This document shows, piece by piece, positions 16,943 to 25,678 of a stretch of DNA of 64,000 nucleotides. This DNA comes from UBA9659 sp965208605 (lineage in GTDB: Bacteria; Pseudomonadota; Gammaproteobacteria; Pseudomonadales; Azotimanducaceae). The notes below the pieces were generated by a model, which saw nothing but the letters and a program-made list of their open reading frames with translations, ran no database searches and was not told where the DNA came from. How positions within the stretch are numbered: position 1 is the first letter of the stretch; each line of letters opens with the position of its first letter. The position numbers and the translations under genes were made by a program. The stretch spans positions 1,364,001 through 1,428,000 of the forward strand of contig OZ242345.1 of the NCBI GenBank assembly GCA_965208605.1, read 5' to 3'.

Positions 16943-17506
16943 ATGAATGACGACCGCTTAGATGCTCACAATGAGATAGTTTCACGTCTTCAAGAATTTA
17001 ATGAAGATGATCAGAAGCACATTCTCAACATGGTATGCCAGTGGTTCAAAGTTTCTGTTGAGCCCAAAGCACCAATTAGGCCCTATGTGGCAGAGTCTGA
17101 TTTACCTGAAGCCTCGGTTGGTCTGTTCAGCCAAAAATCTGATCTGACCCCAAAAGATTTTTTGACGGAGAAAGAACCACAATCAAATGTTGAAAGGGTT
17201 GCATGCCTTGCATACTACTTAAATCATTACAGAGAGACACCTAGCTTCAAGACTCTAGACATAAGCAAACTTAACACCGAGGCGGCACAGCCAAAATTCG
17301 CCAATTCCTCTGTTGCGGTGAATGATGCGATAACATCAGGTTTTGTGGCTGCGAGTACTAAAGGCACCAAAAAAATAAGCACGATGGGAGAACAGTTTGT
17401 TTTAGCCCTGCCAGATCGTGATGAAGCAAAGAAAATAAAACAAAGGATGAGACTTAAAAAGAAGAATAAATCTGCGGCAAAGGAAAACAGAGCGCAAATA
17501 AGATGA
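16943..17506 (+). CDS. Hypothetical winged-helix-like protein upstream of hsdM
   Basis: 187 aa from ATG 16943 (an upstream ATG at 16901 would add 14 residues). The first 50 residues look like a helical dimerisation region. Residues about 80-165 (ERVACLAYYLNHYRETPSF ... ISTMGEQFVLALPDR) resemble a helix-turn-helix or winged-helix fold seen in uncharacterised proteins; the C-terminus is a Lys/Arg-rich tail that could contact DNA or RNA. It lies 73 nt before hsdM on the same strand, so it may be an accessory or regulator of the type I system. No function can be assigned. Confidence 0.6.
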   Translation: MNDDRLDAHNEIVSRLQEFNEDDQKHILNMVCQWFKVSVEPKAPIRPYVAESDLPEASVGLFSQKSDLTPKDFLTEKEPQSNVERVACLAYYLNHYRETPSFKTLDISKLNTEAAQPKFANSSVAVNDAITSGFVAASTKGTKKISTMGEQFVLALPDRDEAKKIKQRMRLKKKNKSAAKENRAQIR

Positions 17507-17579
17507 CTTAGTTGAAATCATGCTCGCCTAGCAAAGATTTGTTGTCGGGCATATTTGTCGGTAAAAAGGATCCCACCCC

Positions 17580-19130
17580 ATGAACAGAACCAGCAACAAC
17601 ATAGAAGCACGGCTGTGGGAAGCAGCGGATGAATTGCGGGCGAATTCCAACCTTGATGCTTCCGAATATTCCACGCCGGTACTGGGTCTGATCTTTCTAC
17701 GTTATGCCGACCACAGGTTCCAAGCAGAGACGGCACAATTTAAAGACACCGGCAGCAAGCGGCGCAAGATCAGCGCGGTGGACTATCAGGCTCGGGGTGT
17801 CCTGTATATTCCTGAGGCAGCACGTTTCTCGGTGCTGCTTCAGATGCCAGAGAGTGCCAACATCGGCACCGCCATCAACAACGCCATGCGTGCCATTGAA
17901 GCCGACAATCCCGACCTCAAGGATGTGCTACCCAAGACCTACAACCGTTTTAGCAATGCCCTGCTCAAGGAACTACTCAAGACTATGAACTCCGTCCCCA
18001 TGGATATTGAGGGCGATGCCTTTGGCAAGATCTACGAATATTTTTTAGGGCAGTTTGCCAGGAACGAAGGACAGAAAGGTGGCGAGTTCTTCACGCCCAC
18101 CGCCATCGTCAAGCTTATCGTCGGTATCATTGAGCCTTACCACGGGCGTATCTTTGACCCGGCTTGCGGCTCTGGCGGTATGTTTGTGCAGAGTGCGCGC
18201 TTCGTAGCGGAACACCAGAAGAACCCCAGTGCCGAACTCAGCATCTATGGTCAGGAGAAGACTCCAAAGACGGTACGCTTGGGAAAGATGAACCTCGCCG
18301 TCCATGGACTTGCCGGCGACATTCGTCAAGGCAACGCCTATTACGAAGACCTACATCGCTCCACTGGCAAGTTTGATTTTGTCATGGCAAATCCGCCCTT
18401 CAATGTGAAGCAAGTGGACAAGGAGCGGCTGAAAGATGACCCGCGCTTCCCCTTCGCCCTGCCGCGCACCAAGAACGCCAACTACCTCTGGATTCAACTC
18501 TTTTACAGTGCGCTTGCCAATAAAGGCAGAGCCGGTTTCGTCATGGCGAACTCGGCCTCAGATGCCCGTAGTTCGGAATTGGACATACGCCAGCGTCTCA
18601 TCGAAGCCCGTGCCCTGGATGTGATGGTGTCTGTCGGTCCCAACTTCTTCTACACCGTCACCCTGCCATGCACTCTCTGGTTCTTTGACCGCGACAAAGG
18701 CAAGACACCACGCACCGACCGTGTGCTGTTCATAGATGCCCGTCCTATCTATCGGCAGATTGACAAAGCCCACCGCGACTGGACACCGGCACAGATTGAG
18801 TTTCTCGCCAACATCGCCCGCCTCTATAGGGGCGAGTCAATCGAGAACCTCCACGACAGTGCCGACCTGATGTCCGCCCACTTCCCCGATGGTAAATACA
18901 CCGATGTGGCCGGCCTGTGCAAGGTGGCAACCATCGCAGAAATCCAAGCTCAGGGCTGGAGCCTCAACTCCGGCAGATATGTGGGGGTAGCAGCACGCGA
19001 CGAAGAGGACTTTGATTTCAAGGAACGGCTGAAGGTGCAGAACGAGGAATTGGAAACATTGAACGCCGAAGCACAGGAGTTGGAATCTCGGATTGCCGAG
19101 AATGTGGTGCAGTTGTTGGGGGCAGAGTGA
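17580..19130 (+). CDS. hsdM: Type I R-M methyltransferase subunit HsdM (system 1)
   Basis: Modification subunit that, with HsdS, methylates adenine in a bipartite site. 516 aa. An N-terminal helical domain (DELRANSNLDASEYSTPVLGLIFLRY) is followed by motif I DPACGSGG (193-200) and catalytic NPPF (271-274). The C-terminus is a coiled-coil-like helix that meets HsdS. The stop codon overlaps the hsdS ATG (TGATG), indicating translational coupling. First gene of hsdM-hsdS-hsdR. Confidence 0.95.
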   Translation: MNRTSNNIEARLWEAADELRANSNLDASEYSTPVLGLIFLRYADHRFQAETAQFKDTGSKRRKISAVDYQARGVLYIPEAARFSVLLQMPESANIGTAINNAMRAIEADNPDLKDVLPKTYNRFSNALLKELLKTMNSVPMDIEGDAFGKIYEYFLGQFARNEGQKGGEFFTPTAIVKLIVGIIEPYHGRIFDPACGSGGMFVQSARFVAEHQKNPSAELSIYGQEKTPKTVRLGKMNLAVHGLAGDIRQGNAYYEDLHRSTGKFDFVMANPPFNVKQVDKERLKDDPRFPFALPRTKNANYLWIQLFYSALANKGRAGFVMANSASDARSSELDIRQRLIEARALDVMVSVGPNFFYTVTLPCTLWFFDRDKGKTPRTDRVLFIDARPIYRQIDKAHRDWTPAQIEFLANIARLYRGESIENLHDSADLMSAHFPDGKYTDVAGLCKVATIAEIQAQGWSLNSGRYVGVAARDEEDFDFKERLKVQNEELETLNAEAQELESRIAENVVQLLGAE

Positions 19131-20257
19131 TGGACACACGTCCATTCTCGGAACTAGTTGAAATAAACCCCCGCGTCAAAATTGACAAAGAGAGGAAATA
19201 TCCGTTTGTTGAAATGAGCGTGGTAAAACCCAATCGGCGTTATGTTCAAGCAAACCAGCACCGTGTCTTTAAGGGTGGAGGCACCAAATTCCAGCACGGA
19301 GACGTTCTTTTCGCACGGATAACACCATGTCTTGAAAATGGAAAGATTGTCCAATACCAGAATTCTGGAAAGCAAGATGCTTTTGGGTCAACAGAATTTT
19401 TCGTGTTCCGTGAAATTCCAGGCGTTTCTGATGCTGGATTTGTGTATTACCTTGCGAAGTCAGATGTCCTTAGAAAACCCGCCGAGAAGAGCATGTCAGG
19501 AACATCTGGGCGCCAAAGGGCTGACTTGGAATCAATTATTAATATTGAAGTACCATCTCCACCGCTCCCCACACAACACAAAATCGCCGCTATCCTCTCC
19601 GCCTACGACGACCTGATTGAGAACAACCTGCGGCGTATCAAGATACTGGAGGAAATGGCGCAGAACCTCTACCGCGAATGGTTCGTCAAGTTCCGCTTCC
19701 CTGGACACCAAAACACCCGCCTCGTCGATTCCCCTCTCGGCAAGATCCCCGCAGGCTGGGAAGTGCAAGGAGCAATGGAGAACAAGAACTGGTCTTTTCT
19801 AAGACAAAATATTTCTCCTTTTTCATGCACCAAACGTTATTTCGCCACTGCGGATATAGATGCCATCACGATAACAGGGGAAGGCATTCCATACACATAC
19901 CCTGATAAACCGAGCCGCGCTCAAAAACAACCTACACTTTGGTCTGTGTGGTTCGCACGAATGCAAGAAACATATAAGGTGTTAGGAATAGCACAGTCTA
20001 ATGCTGTGTTATCGGAAAACTGCATGCTGTCTTCTGGATTCGCAGGATTTGAATCTGTTGATAAAGAATCGTTTGCTTTTCTTTTTTTAACGATTAAATC
20101 CGAAAACTTTCACCGTGAGAAAGATCGTTTCTGCACGGGGGCGACACAACGGTCGCTGACGAATGATGGTCTGAGCCGTATTCAAACAATTTCTCCGCCA
20201 AGAGAAATTGTGCGTGAATTCGGGGGGGGGGGGGGGGGGATGTGCAAATCTCATTGA
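19130..20257 (+). CDS. hsdS: Type I specificity subunit HsdS (system 1), truncated in this sequence by a G18 frameshift
   Basis: Determines the DNA target of system 1. The first target-recognition domain covers about residues 1-140, then a conserved coiled-coil region beginning PPLPTQHKIAAILSAYDDLI, then the second recognition domain. At codon 365 the frame enters a run of 18 G (20222-20239) and reads MCKSH then stop, giving 375 aa. The lost C-terminal part is intact just downstream in another frame. Removing one G, or adding two, would restore a 419-aa HsdS of normal length. The tract sits exactly where the distal conserved helix should begin. This is the mark of a phase-variable gene in its off state, unless the run length is a sequencing error. 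Confidence 0.92.
   Translation: MDTRPFSELVEINPRVKIDKERKYPFVEMSVVKPNRRYVQANQHRVFKGGGTKFQHGDVLFARITPCLENGKIVQYQNSGKQDAFGSTEFFVFREIPGVSDAGFVYYLAKSDVLRKPAEKSMSGTSGRQRADLESIINIEVPSPPLPTQHKIAAILSAYDDLIENNLRRIKILEEMAQNLYREWFVKFRFPGHQNTRLVDSPLGKIPAGWEVQGAMENKNWSFLRQNISPFSCTKRYFATADIDAITITGEGIPYTYPDKPSRAQKQPTLWSVWFARMQETYKVLGIAQSNAVLSENCMLSSGFAGFESVDKESFAFLFLTIKSENFHREKDRFCTGATQRSLTNDGLSRIQTISPPREIVREFGGGGGGMCKSH
20222..20239 (+). repeat. G18 homopolymer tract in hsdS (putative phase-variation switch)
   Basis: Eighteen consecutive G bases inside the hsdS reading frame. Slipped-strand mispairing at such tracts changes length by one base per event. The observed length puts hsdS out of frame; lengths 17 and 20 would be in frame. 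Confidence 0.95.
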
Positions 20258-20390
20258 ACTGATATTTCTAATACAACGGCATAATCAAACCCTCCGCCAA
20301 ACCCGCGACCTGCTCCTCTCCAAACTCATCTCCGGTGAAATAGATGTGTCGGCACTGGACATCGCCATCCCCGAGGAGACCGCCGCGTGA
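20241..20390 (+). pseudogene. hsdS: Displaced C-terminal part of HsdS (system 1)
   Basis: About 49 codons (CANLIELIFLIQRHNQTLRQ, then TRDLLLSKLISGEIDVS) match the conserved end of HsdS proteins, including the TRDLLLxKLISGEI stretch. It is one frame away from the upstream part because of the G18 tract. Not a separate gene. Confidence 0.9.
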
Positions 20391-20401
20391 AACTTAATAT
20401 C

Positions 20402-20439
20402 AACCCGGAAGCGCTGGACTTCCGGGTAGCTTCCGGGTT
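20402..20439 (+). promoter_or_regulatory. Inverted repeat between hsdS and hsdR
   Basis: AACCCGGAAGC and GCTTCCGGGTT form a perfect 11-bp stem with a 16-nt loop in the 82-bp gap. No U-run follows directly, so it is not a classic terminator; it may tune hsdR expression or mRNA stability relative to hsdM-hsdS. Confidence 0.65.
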
Positions 20440-20472
20440 GTTTTCCGGTCTTCAGGCACGGAGAGAATGCTC

Positions 20473-23400
20473 ATGACCCCAGCTGGCTACACCGAAGATG
20501 CACTGGTTGAGCAACCTGCCATCAAGTTGCTGGCGGAGTTGGGATGGGAAACGGTCGACGCCTTGAATGAGTTTTCTGGTGCTACCAGTAGCCTGGGACG
20601 CGAAACTAAAAGCGAAGTCATCCTCACCACTCGCTTGCATCCGGCACTGGTGCGGCTTAACCCGGATGCGCCGCTCGAAGCCATTGAGCAAGCCGTTGAT
20701 GAACTGAGCCGGGACCGCTCAAGTATGAGTTCAGTTGCCGCCAATAAAGAAATCTATCACTTGCTGAAAAACGGTGTGCGCACCACTCTGATTGATCTTG
20801 AAAGCAACGAGGAAATCCCGGAAATAGTACAGGTAATAGACTGGGAGAATCCCACCAATAACGATTTTCTACTCTGTTCGCAATTCTCGGTGACGGGAGA
20901 AATGCACACCCGCCGACCCGACTTGATAGGTTTTGTCAATGGCTTGCCTCTGGTGTTTATTGAATTGAAAGCTACGCACATCCGTCTAAAAGCTGCCTAC
21001 GATGACAACCTGCGCGACTATAAAGACACCATCCCTCAACTCTTTTGGGCGAATGCGCTGATTATTTTGTCTAACGGTAGCAAGAGTCGCATGGGAAGCA
21101 TGACCACGGGTTGGGAGCATCTGGCGGAATGGAAAAAGGTGAGCCAGGAAGAGGAACAAGGGCAGGTATCGCTGGAAACAATGTTGCGCGGCATCTGTGA
21201 GCCACGGCGGTTGTTGGACCTGGTGGAAAACTTCACCCTGTTTAAGGAAGAACCAGGCGGAATGGTCAAACTGATCGCTAAAAACCATCAATATCTCGGT
21301 GTTAATAAAGCACTGCAAGCCCTGACTGAGCGCCGCGAGCGAGACAGCAGATTGGGTGTCTTTTGGCATACGCAGGGTAGTGGTAAAAGCGTGTCCATGA
21401 TTTTCTTTGCGCAAAAGGTGCAGCGCAAATTGCCGGGCAACTGGAGCTTCGTTGTCGTCACCGACCGGAAGGAACTGGACAAGCAGATTTATAAGAACTT
21501 CAGATCAGCGGGTGCAGTGACCGAAGATGAGACGCATGCCGAGAGCAGTGCCAATTTGCGGCAATTACTCAGCGAAGACCACCGTTACATCTTTACCCTG
21601 ATCCACAAGTTCCGCGAGGCAGAAGAAGTCTCCAGTCGTAACGACATCATCGTCATCACCGACGAGGCGCATCGCAGTCAATACGACACCCTGGCACTGA
21701 ACATGCGCACGGCACTACCCCATGCTGCCTTCATGGCTTTTACCGGCACGCCGCTGATTCAGGGCGAAGAGAAAACTAAAGAGGTATTCGGTGAGTACAT
21801 CAGCATCTATAACTTTCAGCAGTCGGCGCGGGACGGTACCACAGTGCCGCTTTATTACGAAAATCGCATTCCTGCACTGCAACTGATCAACGAGGACTTC
21901 AACGAGGATGTGGAGAAGATATTAGAAGAAGCAGCACTTGATGAAGCCCAGGAGAAAAAACTGGAACGAGTATTCGCCAGAGAATACCATCTGATTGCCA
22001 GAGATGAGCGACTAGAAACAATCGCACAAGATGTGGTAACGCATTTCACCGGACGCGGCTTCCCGGGCAAGGCAATGGTGATCTGCATTGACAAGGCAAC
22101 GGCAGTGCGGATGTATGACAAGGTGCATGCGCATTGGGTAGCGATGATTGAAGCTCTACGCACAGAATGTGATGCAGCGCAGGATGTCGCCAAAGACCGC
22201 CTTCAACAGCGTATCGACTGGATGCGAGAGACGGATATGGCGGTTGTGGTTTCCCAGGGGCAGAACGAAATCGCAGACTTTAGGGATAAGGAACTGGATA
22301 TTCTCCCGCACCGCAAGCGCATGGTCACGGAAGACATGGAGACGAAATTCAAAGATCCGGACGATCCCTTCCGCCTAGTCTTTGTCTGTGCCATGTGGAT
22401 GACCGGTTTTGATGTGCCCAGTTGTTCAACGCTCTACCTTGATAAGCCGATGCGCAACCACACCTTGATGCAGACCATCGCCCGCGCCAATCGCGTCTAT
22501 CCCGGCAAGACGAGCGGATTGATTCTGGATTATGTTGGGGTCTTCCGCAATTTGGAGAAAGCCCTGGCAATCTATGGTGTCGGCGACAGTAGCGATACAA
22601 GCCCAGTGGAAGATAAAAGCGCGCTGGTGGCGATGTTACGCCAAGCACAGGAGGAAACTCGGCACCTATGTCGCGACCATGGTGTTGATTTATCTGCTAT
22701 TCATGCCGCGGTGTATTTTGATCGCATCAAATTGTTGGATGACGCTGTGGAAGCACTGGTAACTTCAGATGCCACCAAGCGTCGTTTCCTTGACTGCGCT
22801 AACCAAGTGAAGCGACTTTACAAGGCGATCTTGCCCGACCCGAGGGCGCAAGAATTTGTCGATGAAGCCAGGCCAGTTCAGGTCATAGCGGAAAAAATTC
22901 GTGCGCTGGTTCCACCAGCAGACATATCACAGGTCATGCAGGGCATGGAAGACCTGCTTGACCAGTCCATCGCCACGGAGGGGTATACCATCGGTGACGC
23001 TAGTCCGCCTTATGATATTGGGAAGTCTGTTGATCTCAGCAGTATTGATTTTGAGGAACTAGCAAAGAAATTTAATAGGGGGCGCAAGCGCACTGAGATT
23101 GAAAAACTCAAAGGGCTGATAGGGAAAAAACTTGAAGTAATGGTGCAGCTCAATCGAACCCGCATGGATTATATGAACAAATTCCAAGCAATGATTGAAG
23201 CCTACAACGCGGGCAGTCTGAATGCAGAGGAACTCTTTCAGCAACTGAGTGCGTTCGCCAATAGTCTGAGCGAAGAAGAACAGCGTGGTGTTAGCGAGCA
23301 GTTGAGTGAAGAGGAATTAGCCATCTTTGATCTTCTGACCGAACCAGACATAAAAATGAGCGATGCGGACAAGAACAAAGTGAAAGCCATCTCTCGGAAC

Positions 23401-23613
23401 CTGCTGAGCAAACTCAAAGCAGGGAAGCTCGTGCTGGATTGGCGCAAACATCAGCAAACACGTGCGGCGGTGCGCGTCACCATCGAAAAATTGCTAGACG
23501 AAAACTTGCCACCAGCCTTCACGCCGGTCTTTGCGCAGAAGACCTCGGCCGTGTACCGGCATGTGTACGATGCTTATTATGGCACGGGGCAAAGTATTTA
23601 CGCGACAGACTAG
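20473..23613 (+). CDS. hsdR: Type I restriction subunit HsdR (system 1)
   Basis: ATP-driven translocase and endonuclease of system 1, 1046 aa. N-terminal nuclease domain with D150 and E164-x-K166 (RRPDLIGFVNGLPLVFIELK), helicase Walker A QGSGKS (301-306), DEAH (397-400), later TGTP and ARANRVYPGK motifs. The C-terminal 250 residues are helical, the part expected to bind HsdM/HsdS. The sequence style (FQQSARDGTTVPLYYENR) is like the EcoR124-type family. Start ATG 20473 has GGAGAG at 7 nt; an ATG two codons earlier lies too close to it. With HsdS off, this nuclease should have no target. Confidence 0.95.
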   Translation: MTPAGYTEDALVEQPAIKLLAELGWETVDALNEFSGATSSLGRETKSEVILTTRLHPALVRLNPDAPLEAIEQAVDELSRDRSSMSSVAANKEIYHLLKNGVRTTLIDLESNEEIPEIVQVIDWENPTNNDFLLCSQFSVTGEMHTRRPDLIGFVNGLPLVFIELKATHIRLKAAYDDNLRDYKDTIPQLFWANALIILSNGSKSRMGSMTTGWEHLAEWKKVSQEEEQGQVSLETMLRGICEPRRLLDLVENFTLFKEEPGGMVKLIAKNHQYLGVNKALQALTERRERDSRLGVFWHTQGSGKSVSMIFFAQKVQRKLPGNWSFVVVTDRKELDKQIYKNFRSAGAVTEDETHAESSANLRQLLSEDHRYIFTLIHKFREAEEVSSRNDIIVITDEAHRSQYDTLALNMRTALPHAAFMAFTGTPLIQGEEKTKEVFGEYISIYNFQQSARDGTTVPLYYENRIPALQLINEDFNEDVEKILEEAALDEAQEKKLERVFAREYHLIARDERLETIAQDVVTHFTGRGFPGKAMVICIDKATAVRMYDKVHAHWVAMIEALRTECDAAQDVAKDRLQQRIDWMRETDMAVVVSQGQNEIADFRDKELDILPHRKRMVTEDMETKFKDPDDPFRLVFVCAMWMTGFDVPSCSTLYLDKPMRNHTLMQTIARANRVYPGKTSGLILDYVGVFRNLEKALAIYGVGDSSDTSPVEDKSALVAMLRQAQEETRHLCRDHGVDLSAIHAAVYFDRIKLLDDAVEALVTSDATKRRFLDCANQVKRLYKAILPDPRAQEFVDEARPVQVIAEKIRALVPPADISQVMQGMEDLLDQSIATEGYTIGDASPPYDIGKSVDLSSIDFEELAKKFNRGRKRTEIEKLKGLIGKKLEVMVQLNRTRMDYMNKFQAMIEAYNAGSLNAEELFQQLSAFANSLSEEEQRGVSEQLSEEELAIFDLLTEPDIKMSDADKNKVKAISRNLLSKLKAGKLVLDWRKHQQTRAAVRVTIEKLLDENLPPAFTPVFAQKTSAVYRHVYDAYYGTGQSIYATD

Positions 23614-23901
23614 GCTACCCTTGGATTCAACCCCGAAGTGCAACCGGGTGATGTGCGTCATATTTATGGCCACCCCGTCATTCCTGTATATGTTATTCAC
23701 TTCCCTTTGTTGTTGATGTGTACATGCCCCACAGGCGGTTGGCTTTGTTCCTCTGGATTCCCGAGCAAGCTCGAGAATGACAGCAAAGCGGAGCAAGCGC
23801 GGTGCGACTGGCAGCGAGGATGACGGCGTGTTGTTGTCATCTGTCCGATGGCTGTAATGTCCAGGGTGACGAGAATGACGGCGCATTGAATCCAAGACCT
23901 C
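23614..23901. repeat. Dispersed repeat cluster 6 between convergent hsdR and nhaC
   Basis: Modules: TTGGATTCAACCCCGAAGTG, GTTGATGTGTACATGCCC, GGATTCCCGAGCAAGCTCGA with GAATGACAGC, and a CCGATGGCTGTAATGTCCAG module. No gene is supported. Confidence 0.85.
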
Positions 23902-25263
23902 TCACAACACCCAGGCAAGCAGCGTCAAACCCACTGCTGCCAAGGTGGCGGCTATCATGGCGTAGGGAAATTGCGTGAGGGCATGTTCCATCACATTGCA
24001 TCCGGCGCCCTGCGATGCCAGCACGGTCGAATCGCTGTAAAAGCAAGCGTGACTGCCGAAAGCACTTGCCGACATCAGCGCACCTATCGCCAGGGGCGGG
24101 CTGACACCAACATGGGCTGCCAGCGGCATGACGATGGGAATGGCAATGGCAAAAATACCCCAACTGCTACCGGTCGCAAATGATATGAGCGCGAGAGTAA
24201 GAAATACCACCAGCGGCAAGAGTGTGGCAGTCATATAGGGGGTAACATTTTCAATAACAAAAGGCGCCAGGCCTAGTTGGTCATTCACATCTTTGAACAT
24301 AAAAGCAACCACCACGATGCTGAGTGCGGGCACCATGATTTTAATACCATCTAAAAGACTATCGAAAAGTTCACCCCAGGGCATGAGCCGCTGCACCCCG
24401 AACAAGGAGATGGTAACCACCAGGCTCATGATCACGCCGATTTGAATATCCAAATCATGGTAGCCGCTAAAAACCAATAAACTGATGATAGGAATGAGAA
24501 AATGGTAGATCTTCACCCTCGGGTGGGGCACTGTATCGTCACTTTGCGAGACAAAATCAGTAACATCCATCGCACGAGGCAGGGCACCTTCCCGGGCCTG
24601 CCGTTCAACCCGAACCATACTACCCATGAGGGGAATCACCCCGAGTGCCACCAATGGCACCATCAACACCGCTATCCAGGGATAGAGCATGTAGGGAATG
24701 GACTCAATGAACAGCTGCATACCCTCCCCCTTGGCGGCCTGATTCGATGCCTCCAGCACCCCAGCAAAAAACACTGCCCAGGTGGAGATGGGCACCAGCA
24801 TGCAGACCGGCGCCGCAGTTGAATCCACCACATAAGCAAGCATGGGGCGAGACACCCGATGCTGGTCGGTGGCTTTGCGCATCGCCGTGCCGACAGCCAG
24901 CGCATTGAGGTAATCATCAATAAAAATCAGCAAACCCAGGAGCCAGGTGTATATCAGCGCGGTGGGACCCGACCTTGCCCGTTTTGCCAGTAGGCTGCTA
25001 AAAGCAGTCGCCGCGCCCGCCCGCATCAGCAGAGTAATCAGACTACCCATCAAGCCGCAGACGATGATGACCCAAGCGACGGTCTCATCCATCATCACCT
25101 CCAGAATCAGCGCGGAAAAATTGGGAACCAATGCGCCCGGGTCAAGCAGTAGCAAGCCGGTCAGCACACCGACCAGCAGAGACTCAACAGTTCTGCGACT
25201 GAGGAGAGCGACCAGGATGGTAACCACTGCGGGCACCAGACATAGCCATGCCGGCGCAGTCAT
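23902..25263 (-). CDS. NhaC-family Na+/H+ antiporter
   Basis: Inner-membrane antiporter for Na+ (or a relative exchanging organic ions such as malate/lactate). About 11-12 helices over 453 aa. Typical NhaC stretches: an N-terminal LLSRRTVESLLVGVLTG, FIDDYLNALAVGTAMR (about 120-135) with two adjacent Asp in a helix, DSTAAPVCMLVPISTWAVFF, and FATGSSWGIFAIAIPIVMP in the second half. Substrate specificity inside this family cannot be read by eye. It diverges from the deiminase gene across a 415-bp repeat-rich spacer. Confidence 0.87.
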   Translation of the reverse strand: MTAPAWLCLVPAVVTILVALLSRRTVESLLVGVLTGLLLLDPGALVPNFSALILEVMMDETVAWVIIVCGLMGSLITLLMRAGAATAFSSLLAKRARSGPTALIYTWLLGLLIFIDDYLNALAVGTAMRKATDQHRVSRPMLAYVVDSTAAPVCMLVPISTWAVFFAGVLEASNQAAKGEGMQLFIESIPYMLYPWIAVLMVPLVALGVIPLMGSMVRVERQAREGALPRAMDVTDFVSQSDDTVPHPRVKIYHFLIPIISLLVFSGYHDLDIQIGVIMSLVVTISLFGVQRLMPWGELFDSLLDGIKIMVPALSIVVVAFMFKDVNDQLGLAPFVIENVTPYMTATLLPLVVFLTLALISFATGSSWGIFAIAIPIVMPLAAHVGVSPPLAIGALMSASAFGSHACFYSDSTVLASQGAGCNVMEHALTQFPYAMIAATLAAVGLTLLAWVL

Positions 25264-25678
25264 TGTGGTCTGGTGTCCGTGGCTCTCATGTGGGCAGTCC
25301 CTTCTATACTATTAAATGGCGTACTATCAAATGTTGGACGATTAAGCGGTGTACCATCAAATGTTGGACGATTAAGTGGTACTTGATGAAGTCAACTGAG
25401 GGCGACCAGGCGGAGAGAAGGCGATGATAACATTAGCGGGTAAGAATCCGTAATTTTGTTGGCGGTATTTGTTGGCGGTATTTGTTGGCGGTATTTGTTG
25501 GCGGTATTTGTTGGCGGCATTTGTTGGCGGTTCTTGTTAGCAGCAGTGGCGGCACCATGCGCCCGTTATTGATTACGGATGACGAATCAGCCGCCTAGAG
25601 CGCCATCTAGACATATACTGCAGACACAAGAGTCTGCTACTCATAAAACTGCACCTGAACTCTCGGATAACCCATAAC
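25264..25678. other. Divergent promoter region with two tandem-repeat arrays
   Basis: 415 bp without a gene. At 25318-25382 a unit containing ACTATCAAATGTTGGACGAT is present twice. At 25454-25531 the 13-bp unit TTTGTTGGCGGTA is repeated about six times. The arrays sit between nhaC and the deiminase gene, so copy-number change would alter promoter spacing. Confidence 0.7.
25454..25531. repeat. 13-bp tandem repeat, about 6 copies
   Basis: TTTGTTGGCGGTA units, the first four nearly perfect and the last two degenerate. There are no spacers, so it is not a CRISPR. Confidence 0.9.

Noticed and set aside
20208..20390. Separate 60-aa gene after hsdS
   Set aside because: Its sequence is the conserved C-terminus of HsdS in a shifted frame, not an independent protein.
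25454..25531. Possible CRISPR array
   Set aside because: Units are 13 bp and contiguous with no spacers, and no cas genes are present.
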